A stretch of 8,534 bases of DNA from Pseudomonadota bacterium (lineage in GTDB: Bacteria; Desulfobacterota; Desulfovibrionia; Desulfovibrionales; Desulfovibrionaceae). Where the stretch lies: contig JAEWCY010000124.1 in the NCBI GenBank assembly GCA_023390395.1, positions 1-8,534 of the forward strand. The letters are read 5' to 3'. The notes below the pieces were generated by a model. It was not told the origin of the DNA. It was given only the letters and a program-made list of their open reading frames with translations, and ran no database searches. Positions 1 through 7,335 of the stretch are shown here, in pieces; positions within the stretch are counted from its first letter, which is position 1; each line of letters opens with the position of its first letter. The position numbers were made by a program, and so were the translations under genes.

Positions 1-34
1 GAAACCCCTTTTTTTCAAAAAAGGGGTTTCCCCC
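1..34. terminator. Palindromic hairpin, possible terminator or attenuator before dnaG
   Basis: Positions 1-14 pair perfectly with 17-30 (14 bp, 2-nt loop). The inner part is a T tract facing an A tract, and the outer part is CCCC facing GGGG. On the minus strand, 34-17 reads as a compact GGGG-AAA-CCCC hairpin followed by six T, the form of an intrinsic terminator. The palindrome is symmetric, so the plus strand would carry the same terminator if the four bases before position 1 are GGGG, but these lie outside the window. The structure ends only 19 nt before the dnaG start. In the E. coli rpsU-dnaG-rpoD operon a terminator sits at the equivalent place and lowers dnaG transcription; a similar role here is an inference. 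Confidence 0.5.
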
Positions 35-49
35 GCACTCTTTGCTCCC

Positions 50-1769
50 ATGAAGCGTGACACGGGAACAGTGGCGGCGGTCAAGGCCAGGGCCAACATC
101 GCCGAGATCGTGGGCCGGTACGTGAACCTGCGTCCCGTGGGCGGCCGGCTGGTCGGTCCGTGCCCATTTCACCAGGAGACCAAGGGTTCGTTCAACGTCC
201 ATCCCGACAAGGGCTTTTTTCATTGCTTCGGCTGCCAGGCCTCGGGGGACGTCATCGATTTCTACTGCCGCATCAACGGCCTGGAGTTCCGCGAGGGGCT
301 CGAACGGCTGGCGGCGGAAGTGGGCGTGGACGTGGGCCAGGCCAGGCGCGACCCACGGGCCGCCCGGCAGCGCCAGGAGCGCGACGCCTGCCTGGCCATG
401 CACGAGCTGGCGGACCGCTATTTCCGCCACGTGCTGGGGACCCCGGCCGGGGAGGCCGCCAGGAGCTACCTGGCCCGGCGCAAGGTCAGCCCGGAGATGA
501 TCGAGGCGTTTTCCCTGGGCGTGAGCCCGGCCGGCTGGCAGGGACTGGCCGACGTGCTGCGCTCGCGCGGGTTTTCCGAGGACATGGGCGTCCTGGCGGG
601 GTTACTCAGCGCCGGGAAAAACGGCCGCGTCTGGGACCGGTTCCGCGACCGGCTCATGTTTCCCATCCGCGACGGCGGCGGGCGGGTCATCGCCTTCGGC
701 GGGCGCACCATGGGCGACGGCGAGCCGAAGTATTTGAACAGCGCCGAGACGCCGATCTACACCAAGGGGCAGCACCTCTACGGCCTTTACGAGGCCAGGC
801 CCCACATGGCCAAGTCGCGCCGGGCGCTGTTGACCGAGGGCTACCTCGACGTCATCACGCTGCACCAGTTCGGCTACGGCGACGCCTGCGGCGTGCTCGG
901 CACGGCGCTGACCCCGGAGCAGGCCAAGCGCCTGTCCGGGTTCGCCTCGCGGGTGGACCTGGTCTTCGACGGCGACCCGCCCGGGCGCAAGGCGGCCTTG
1001 CGCTCGGCCCAGATGTTCCTGTCGCTCGGCGGCGGCTGCCGGGTGGTGCCGCTTCCCGACGGCGAGGACGTGGACAGCCTGCTCCACGCCGCCGGCCGCG
1101 ACGGCTTCGAGGAATGCCTGGCCAGGGCCGAGGACGGGCTGACCTTTTGCCTGCGCGTGGTGCGCGGCACGTTTTCGCCCAAGGAGATCGCCGCCTGGGC
1201 CGTGGAGTTTTTAAACGGCCTGGGCGACGCGGCCCTTCGGGCGGTGTTCATCCCCCGGGTATCCTCGGGGTTGGGGCTGGCCGAGCGGGAGCTGCGCCAG
1301 TCCCTGGGCGAGGCCGAGGACCGGGGCCGGCGGCAGCCGGCGGCGACGCCCCCGCCCAGGCGGCAGCGGTCGCTCGAGATCGCCCCGCGCGACGCCGAGC
1401 TTCTGGCCTTCGCCATCCGCCGGGCCGACTACCGGCCGGCCCTGGCCGAGGCCGGGGCCGAGGCGGCGCTTTCGGGAGAAGCGGCCCGAGAATTTTTCGC
1501 CAAGCTCGTCGGCGAGGCGGCCGATGACTTGGAGTCGCGGCTGGACACGGCCCAATCCGCCTTCTGGGCCAAGGCGCTTCTGGAGCCCGTGGAAGGCGAC
1601 GAGCAGGCCGCCGCCGTTTTCGAGGAAATTTGTTTTTTTCTCCGTCAGAGCAGGGAGGGCGACCGGCGGCGCGCCCTGACCGAGGCCATCCGCCGGGCGC
1701 AGGAACAGGGCGAGCACACGCAAGCCCTGCGGCTTTTGGGGGAACTACAGGCCCTTTCCGGGAGGGGAG

Positions 1770-1777
<8 letters not shown>
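50..1777 (+). CDS. dnaG: DNA primase DnaG
   Basis: This primase makes the short RNA primers that start leading- and lagging-strand DNA synthesis, working with the replicative helicase. It has 575 residues, close to the usual family length of about 580-600. The N-terminal CHC2 zinc ribbon shows C38, H41, C59 and C62 in CPFH and HCFGC contexts. The catalytic core follows, with the RxxLxF-like region around 200-220 and a Toprim fold containing E263 (TEGYLDV), D307 and D309 (FDGDPPGR), then D340 and D342 (GEDVD). The C-terminal 150 residues are Ala/Arg/Glu-rich and divergent, as expected for the helicase-binding domain. The ATG at 50 gives a normal N-terminus, but no Shine-Dalgarno is visible before it. 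The in-frame GTG at 71 has only a weak GGGA upstream. The end overlaps rpoD by 8 bp. A seven-T run at 1633-1639 lies in the coding sequence. Confidence 0.97.
1761..1769 (+). promoter_or_regulatory. Ribosome binding site of rpoD, inside the end of dnaG
   Basis: GGAGGGGAG lies directly before the rpoD ATG at 1770, within the last dnaG codons. It is a strong purine-rich Shine-Dalgarno with short spacing. Together with the 8-bp overlap it suggests that rpoD can be translated efficiently both by coupling to dnaG and by direct initiation, in contrast to dnaG, which lacks such a site. Confidence 0.75.
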
Positions 1778-3536
<1,759 letters not shown>

Positions 3537-3559
3537 CCGGCCGTTTCCCCGCACGCCAG

Positions 3560-3594
3560 GGCGGGTCCGCAGCATGCGGGCCCGCCTTTTTTTT
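3560..3594 (+). terminator. Intrinsic terminator after rpoD
   Basis: An 11-bp GC-rich stem (3560-3570 with 3576-3586, one G-U pair) has a 5-nt loop and is followed at once by eight T (3587-3594). This is a textbook rho-independent terminator, 23 nt after the rpoD stop codon. It marks the end of the dnaG-rpoD transcript and implies that the next gene has its own promoter. Confidence 0.93.
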
Positions 3595-3763
3595 GTGGCG
3601 GGAAACGGCCTTTGCCGGCATGGAGGAAGGGGGCGGCGCTTTCCGCCTCGTCCGTCCGGTCGTGTCCCGTCCGCCCAAGGCCGCCTGCCGGCATCGGTCC
3701 GTTTCGTGGCAGGCCATGAAAATGCGTCGGTATTTGTTGAGGAAAAAATGTTGCTCTGCTGTG

Positions 3764-3797
3764 GCGTCCTCAAAAAAGTCTTCTTTTTCGAGGATGC
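3764..3797 (+). other. Large 5'-leader hairpin in front of the HAD phosphatase gene
   Basis: Positions 3764-3778 fold onto 3783-3797 with a 4-nt TCTT loop. This gives 14 paired positions, one of them G-U, and a single A/C mismatch at 3772/3789. The upper stem is an A tract facing a T tract and the lower stem is GC-rich. There is no T run after it, so it does not look like a terminator. It ends 9 nt before the AAGGAGG of the phosphatase gene. It could be an mRNA-stabilising or regulatory leader element or a protein-binding operator. No convincing -35/-10 promoter pair was identified in the rest of the 3595-3763 interval. Confidence 0.5.
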
Positions 3798-3806
3798 GAC
3801 ACCCGC

Positions 3807-3813
3807 AAGGAGG
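3807..3813 (+). promoter_or_regulatory. Ribosome binding site that fixes the HAD phosphatase start
   Basis: A perfect AAGGAGG lies 6 nt before the ATG at 3820. It decides the start, because the reading frame stays open far upstream into rpoD. The export signal begins just after this ATG, which agrees with the choice. Confidence 0.88.
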
Positions 3814-3819
3814 AAGACG

Positions 3820-4854
3820 ATGGTCGATCGCGCAAGCGCCCCGGCGCGCCTCCCGCTTCTGGTCCGCCGGGCGGTCGTCCCGTGGCTGGTGTTCCTGCTC
3901 CTCGCCGTTGCCGCCCTGGCCCAGACCGATCCCCTGCCGTCCTGGAACGACGGGCCGGCCAAGCAGGCCGTGCTCGAATTCGTGCGCGCCACCACCACGC
4001 CGGGTAGCCCGGACTTCGTGCCGCCCGAGGCCCGCATCGCCACCTTCGACCAGGATGGGACGACCTGGGTCGAAAAACCCATGTACACGCCCGTGCTCTT
4101 CTGCCTGGCCAGGCTGCGCCAGCTGGCCGGGGCGCACCCGGAGCTGGCCGCGACGGAACCCTTCAAGAGCATCCTGTCCGGCGACCCCGAGGCCATGCGC
4201 AAGCTTACGGACGAGGATTTCGACAAGGTCTCCCTGGCGACCATGACGGGGGTGAGCGTGGAAGAACTGGCCGAGGCCGTGCGCTCCTGGCTGGCCACGG
4301 CCCGGGACGCCCGCTGGCATCGCCCCTACACCGAGCTCGTCTACGCCCCCATGCTCGAGGTGATGGGGCTGCTGCGCCAGCACGGCTACAAGACCTACTT
4401 CGTCACCGGCGGCTCCCAGGACTTCGTGCGCGCCTACGCCGAGCCGGTCTACGGCGTCGTGCCCGAGCAGGTGGTGGGGACCCTCGGCGCGGTCAAGTAC
4501 GGCTACGCCAAGGACGGCCGGCCGACCCTCACCGAGGAGCCCAAAATCCTGCTCGAAACCGTGGGGACCGGCAAGCCCGAGGGCATCCATCTCATGATCG
4601 GCCGCCGGCCGTACATCGCCTTCGGCAATTCCGACGGCGACCGGGAGATGCTCGAATACACCCAGGCCGGCGACGGCAAGCGGCTCATGCTGCTCGTGCA
4701 CCACGACGACGCCCTGCGCGAATACGCCTACGGCGCCCAGTCCAAGGTGGGCACCTTTTCCGACAGTCTCATGAACGAGGCCCGGCAGCGCGGCTGGATC
4801 GTCATCAGCATGCAAAAGGACTGGAAGCGGATTTTCGCCTGGGAAGGGAAATAA
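3820..4854 (+). CDS. Exported HAD-superfamily phosphatase/hydrolase
   Basis: This is a 344-residue HAD-type hydrolase, probably a phosphomonoesterase using an aspartyl-phosphate intermediate; its substrate cannot be told. Residues 11-34 form a signal peptide: Arg residues, a hydrophobic core (about 18-33), then ALA before Q35, a good signal peptidase I site with no lipobox Cys. Export to the periplasm is therefore likely. The four HAD motifs are present: motif I FDQDGTT with D77 (nucleophile) and D79; motif II FVTGG with T196; motif III K252 (GKPEG); and motif IV GNSDGDREM with D272 and D274. The helical segment between motifs I and II (about 85-175) is a C1-type cap like that of phosphoserine phosphatase-like members. 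The gene is alone between two terminators and has its own strong ribosome binding site, so it is probably monocistronic. Confidence 0.9.
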   Translation: MVDRASAPARLPLLVRRAVVPWLVFLLLAVAALAQTDPLPSWNDGPAKQAVLEFVRATTTPGSPDFVPPEARIATFDQDGTTWVEKPMYTPVLFCLARLRQLAGAHPELAATEPFKSILSGDPEAMRKLTDEDFDKVSLATMTGVSVEELAEAVRSWLATARDARWHRPYTELVYAPMLEVMGLLRQHGYKTYFVTGGSQDFVRAYAEPVYGVVPEQVVGTLGAVKYGYAKDGRPTLTEEPKILLETVGTGKPEGIHLMIGRRPYIAFGNSDGDREMLEYTQAGDGKRLMLLVHHDDALREYAYGAQSKVGTFSDSLMNEARQRGWIVISMQKDWKRIFAWEGK

Positions 4855-4918
4855 GCGGACGCGTCTGCCAGCTCGCGCCCCGGGACATGGCCCTGTCCGG
4901 ACGCGGCTTGGGATAATG

Positions 4919-4952
4919 AAAACGGCCGGGAACCAGCGGTTCCCGGCCGTTT
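4919..4952. terminator. Terminator hairpin between convergent genes
   Basis: Positions 4920-4934 pair perfectly with 4938-4952 (15 bp, 3-nt AGC loop). Reading on the minus strand, the stem ends in TTTT and continues TTCATTATCC-like, so it can stop the parA unit coming from the right. Reading on the plus strand it ends in TTT only. It lies 65 nt past the phosphatase stop and 26 nt past the amphi-Trp stop. The rest of the 4855-4978 gap shows only short local inverted repeats. Confidence 0.8.
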
Positions 4953-4978
4953 CGCGATATGGGGGCCGGGGGCGGTGA

Positions 4979-5242
4979 CTATTCGCCCAGGTCGGCGAAT
5001 CCCTCGACCTCCTTGTGGAGCTTCCAGGAGATCTCCAGGGCGAACTTCTCCTTGTCCTTTTTCTGCGAGGCCTTCATCTCCACGTTGACCAGCACCGAAG
5101 GCGACAGGGACAGCGCCTCGTCGCCGGCGGCGATGGTGACCACGCCGGACTTCATGTCGGCCACGAGCTTTTCCAGGTTGGCGATGACCTCGGTCAGCTG
5201 CATCACGCCTTCGATGCGGATCTTGTTCTTTTCCTTTTCCAT
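4979..5242 (-). CDS. Small amphi-Trp domain protein
   Basis: This 87-residue protein matches the amphi-Trp domain pattern as I know it. It has an N-terminal helix with V/L/A spacing (about 12-32), a GVVTIAAGDEALSLSPS strand region (33-49), a charged V-x-V-x-M-K strand (51-57), a Lys/Glu turn, then an alternating strand ending in the single tryptophan (FALEISWKL, about 66-74). The function of the family is not established; it is usually a stand-alone small cytoplasmic protein. The start was chosen at the ATG at 5242 because AAAGGAG lies 6 nt before it. An upstream in-frame ATG at 5290 lies inside the neighbouring gene and would add 16 unlike residues. It is the last gene of the parA unit, 20 nt after its neighbour, so co-transcription is likely. 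It has no signal peptide or membrane segment. Confidence 0.85.
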   Translation of the reverse strand: MEKEKNKIRIEGVMQLTEVIANLEKLVADMKSGVVTIAAGDEALSLSPSVLVNVEMKASQKKDKEKFALEISWKLHKEVEGFADLGE

Positions 5243-5248
5243 GGCGCA

Positions 5249-5255
5249 CTCCTTT
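5249..5255 (-). promoter_or_regulatory. Ribosome binding site that fixes the amphi-Trp gene start
   Basis: AAAGGAG on the minus strand has a 6-nt spacer to the ATG at 5242. It lies in the 20-nt gap after the stop of the upstream gene and supports the shorter, 87-residue product. Confidence 0.85.
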
Positions 5256-5262
5256 GGCTGTC

Positions 5263-6336
5263 TCAGCCGATGATTTCGAATTCCACGCACCGCCCGCGCT
5301 TGAGGCAGATGGAGCCCGCGCGCTTGGCCACGAAAAGCAGCAGCGGCCGCAGGGCTTCCCTGTCCAGCTCGGGATCGGGGAGATAGGTTTGGAAAAACAG
5401 TCCGTTGTCGTAGATGCGCAGCCGATGCCGTCCGTTGCCGATACCCGCCAGCTTCACGGTGAGCCGGGCCGCCGGGCCGCGACCGTCGCCAGGCCTGCGC
5501 CAGGCGTCGGTGGGGCTCTCCAGGGGCGCGATCAGAAGCTGCAAGGCATGGCTGAAATAAAAGAGCTTCTCCACGGGAAGCGCGTACGTCTCCGGCTCGA
5601 CGTCCACCTGGAGCGTGAGTCCGCCGGCCGGGGTGAGGCCTTCGAGCACCCCGCGCAAAAACACCTCGGCCGGGTGCGGCCCCTCGGCCGGCGGCGGAGC
5701 CGTGGCCGCGATGACGGTGTGGGCTTCGCCCACGGCCAGGGCGTTGGCGCTCGCAGCCGGGTGGATGGCCGCCGTCGGCAGGGGATCGGCCGTGGCGCGG
5801 GGGGCTTCCGGCCGCGGGGGTGACGTCGTTGTCGTGCTTTCCTGCTCTGCCGGGGCAGTTGCTTCGCCGCCGTCCGAAAGCTCCGTCGCCTCCATGTCGG
5901 GCGCGGCCGAGACAGCCTCCGGCGCAGCGCCCTGGGACGCGTCAGCTTCGTCAGGGGATGCGGCCACGGACGTCCAGGGCTCTTCGGGAGCCGGCACGGG
6001 CGCAGCCGGCTCGAACCTGACGTTCGCGGCCTGCGAAACGGCGCTTGCGACCGCGACGGGCATGGGCATGTCCAGGGACGCCGCCTCGGCCGGGGTCTCG
6101 ATGGTCGGCGCGGCAGGGGGCGCGGTTTCCGCAACGGGCTGGCCGGCCGGTATGTCTGGTTTGGGCACGGCGTGGCCCTTGGCCGGCGATTTCGGAGCCG
6201 GGACCTTGGGTTTCGCCTTCCCGGAGGCGGCCGGCCTGGCCGCCTTGGCCTTGAGGGCCGCTTCCCCGGGCTTGTCCTTTGCCGTCTGTTCCGGGCCGGC
6301 GAGGGGATCGCGGCCGAGTCGTGAACGGGTTGCCAT
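5263..6336 (-). CDS. Unrecognised ParA-linked protein with ParB-like N-terminal peptide and degenerate GHKL/CheA-like C-terminus
   Basis: I do not recognise this 357-residue protein as a named family. Three parts are visible. Residues 1-60 are basic (about 14 Lys/Arg against 4 acidic) and open with TRSRLGRDPL, similar to the (G/R)LGR peptide at the N-terminus of ParB proteins. Residues 61-225 are an Ala/Pro-rich, lysine-free linker with about 24 acidic and 3 basic residues, probably disordered. Residues 225-357 look folded and resemble a GHKL ATPase of CheA type: a helix ALQLLIAPLESP (264-275) where CheA has its N-box, a strand pair leading to RIYDNG (307-312) like the DDGxG box, and AKRAGSICLKRG...FEI (337-355) like the closing strands. 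The N-box Asn and the glycine-rich lid are missing, so ATP binding is doubtful. It starts 12 nt after the parA stop. It is possibly a partner or cargo adaptor of ParA; this is inference. Confidence 0.88.
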   Translation of the reverse strand: MATRSRLGRDPLAGPEQTAKDKPGEAALKAKAARPAASGKAKPKVPAPKSPAKGHAVPKPDIPAGQPVAETAPPAAPTIETPAEAASLDMPMPVAVASAVSQAANVRFEPAAPVPAPEEPWTSVAASPDEADASQGAAPEAVSAAPDMEATELSDGGEATAPAEQESTTTTSPPRPEAPRATADPLPTAAIHPAASANALAVGEAHTVIAATAPPPAEGPHPAEVFLRGVLEGLTPAGGLTLQVDVEPETYALPVEKLFYFSHALQLLIAPLESPTDAWRRPGDGRGPAARLTVKLAGIGNGRHRLRIYDNGLFFQTYLPDPELDREALRPLLLFVAKRAGSICLKRGRCVEFEIIG

Positions 6337-6345
6337 GGCGTTGCG

Positions 6346-6350
6346 TCCTC
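6346..6350 (-). promoter_or_regulatory. Ribosome binding site overlapping the parA stop
   Basis: On the minus strand the parA stop runs directly into GAGGA (TGAGGA), which is 9 nt before the ATG at 6336. The Shine-Dalgarno shares bases with the stop codon, an arrangement that favours translational coupling and points to matched amounts of ParA and the 357-residue protein. Confidence 0.75.
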
Positions 6351-7140
6351 ACCGCCGCGCGCGCCCGCGCGCCGTCCGCCCGGCAAGGCCCAGGCGGTCG
6401 GCCGTTTCGCGGCACAGCGCGGCGAAGTCCTTGGCGCCGGCGCTGGCCGGCGCGTAGCGGAAGATGTCCTGGCCGTGGCTCGGCGCTTCGGCCAGGGCCA
6501 CGTTTTCACGGATGGGGGCCTCGAAGGGAACGCCCGGAAAATGGTCGCGCACGGCGTCGCGCACCTCGCGGTGCAGGCGCTTGCGGTCGCTGAAGCGGTT
6601 GAGCGCGATGCCGAGCACCGACGGCCCGGCCAGTCCGCGCAGGGTCTCCATGAGCCAGGCCAGGCTTTGCAGGGACAGGAAATCCGGTGTCATGGGCACG
6701 ACCACGGCCTGCACGGCCTGGAGCACCTGCCGGGTCAGCGGCCCCAGGTGCGGCGGACAGTCGCAGACGATCACGTCGAAGCCGTCGCAGCCGCCAAGCG
6801 CCCGCCCGAGCAGATCCTCGGGCGCATCGTTTCGGGAAAGGGCTACCTCGGTCGCGGCCAGTTCCGCCGACGCCGGCAAAACGGCCAGACTCGGCGACGC
6901 CTCCACGAGAAGCGCTCCGGGAGCCGCGCCGCCGAGCAGCGCCGAAAGCCCCTGGCCGGCCGCGGCCGCAAGCCCCAGCGAGGCCGTCAAATGGGCCTGG
7001 GGATCGGCGTCCACGGCCAGCACGCGACAGCCCGCTCCGGCCAGGCCGGCGGCCAGGTTCACGGCGCACGTCGTCTTGCCGACGCCGCCCTTGTGGTTGA
7101 GGCAGGCGATGCGGACGCCGCCCCCTGCTCCGGCATGCAT
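6349..7140 (-). CDS. ParA/Soj-type partition ATPase (orphan)
   Basis: ParA-like ATPases dimerise on ATP, bind DNA non-specifically, and move or space DNA or protein cargo when a partner triggers hydrolysis. This 263-residue protein has the deviant Walker A motif KGGVGKTT (17-24) with signature K17 and K22, the A' motif VDADPQ (43-48), and Walker B FDVIVCDCPP (121-130, D127). The C-terminal IRENVALAEAPSHGQDIF segment (210-227) is typical of Soj/ParA. There is no N-terminal helix-turn-helix, so it is not the plasmid type Ia. The last residues (255-263) are an Arg-rich tail. No parB or obvious parS cluster is seen in the window, and it lies far from a replication-origin context, so it is more likely an accessory ParA (positioning a protein complex) than the chromosomal Soj. 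The ATG at 7140 is used; its upstream AAGG is weak and distant. It is first in a three-gene unit. Confidence 0.92.
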   Translation of the reverse strand: MHAGAGGGVRIACLNHKGGVGKTTCAVNLAAGLAGAGCRVLAVDADPQAHLTASLGLAAAAGQGLSALLGGAAPGALLVEASPSLAVLPASAELAATEVALSRNDAPEDLLGRALGGCDGFDVIVCDCPPHLGPLTRQVLQAVQAVVVPMTPDFLSLQSLAWLMETLRGLAGPSVLGIALNRFSDRKRLHREVRDAVRDHFPGVPFEAPIRENVALAEAPSHGQDIFRYAPASAGAKDFAALCRETADRLGLAGRTARGRARR

Positions 7141-7169
7141 GGGCGCAACATGCCTTGCGATCGTTACGG

Positions 7170-7198
7170 TTTGAAGGCGGCGGCCCGGGACAGGACAA
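7170..7198 (-). promoter_or_regulatory. Possible promoter of the parA unit
   Basis: On the minus strand TTGTCC (7198-7193) and TTCAAA (7175-7170) are 17 nt apart and lie 30 nt before the parA ATG. They match the sigma-70 consensus at four and three of six positions respectively. The spacing is right but the match is weak; the site is offered because the unit must start in this 195-bp divergent gap. Confidence 0.28.
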
Positions 7199-7260
7199 GA
7201 GCCTGCCTCCGACCCGGCGACACCCTATCGTCATCCGTTCGACACGCCTCCCCTCCGTCG

Positions 7261-7311
7261 CGCCGGCTATGGCGACGAAACCATGCGGCTTGGCCAGGGC
7301 CGGAGCCGGTG
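7261..7311 (+). other. Predicted three-way-junction leader upstream of the radical SAM gene
   Basis: Three nested stems fit without overlap. P1 pairs 7261-7268 with 7304-7311 (8 bp, one G-U). P2 pairs 7269-7272 with 7281-7284 around the 8-nt loop CGACGAAA. P3 pairs 7286-7290 with 7298-7302 (5 bp, one G-U). P2 abuts P1 directly. A competing pairing of 7256-7261 with 7272-7277 would break P1 and P2. The structure ends 14 nt before the ribosome binding site. I could not match it to a riboswitch class from memory, and GC-rich DNA forms stems easily, so it is a candidate only. Confidence 0.3.
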
Positions 7312-7324
7312 AAACGCCTCGAAC

Positions 7325-7331
7325 AAGGGAG
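7325..7331 (+). promoter_or_regulatory. Ribosome binding site that fixes the radical SAM gene start
   Basis: AAGGGAG has a 4-nt spacer to the ATG at 7336. It supports this start over the in-frame GTG at 7309, which has only GGAG at 7302-7305 before it and would put coding sequence into the predicted leader structure. Confidence 0.7.
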
Positions 7332-7335
7332 CGAT

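Noticed and set aside
3613..3694. Direct repeat TGCCGGCAT at 3613-3621 and 3686-3694
   Set aside because: Two copies of a 9-bp GC-rich word 73 bp apart are not enough for an attachment site or operator claim.
5243..5290. Longer start for the amphi-Trp gene (ATG at 5290)
   Set aside because: It would overlap the end of the upstream gene and add residues unlike the family. The ATG at 5242 has AAAGGAG at ideal spacing.
5615..7174. Plus-strand frames opposite the parA unit (about 5615-6457 and 6464-7174)
   Set aside because: They are complements of the ParA and linker coding sequence. The products are Ser/Ala/Arg-biased without domains.
7261..7311. Match of the radical SAM leader to cyclic-di-GMP, cobalamin, TPP or glycine riboswitch cores
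   Set aside because: The short runs that look familiar (GAAACC, GGCGAC) do not come in the order or with the partner sequences these classes need, so no class is claimed.
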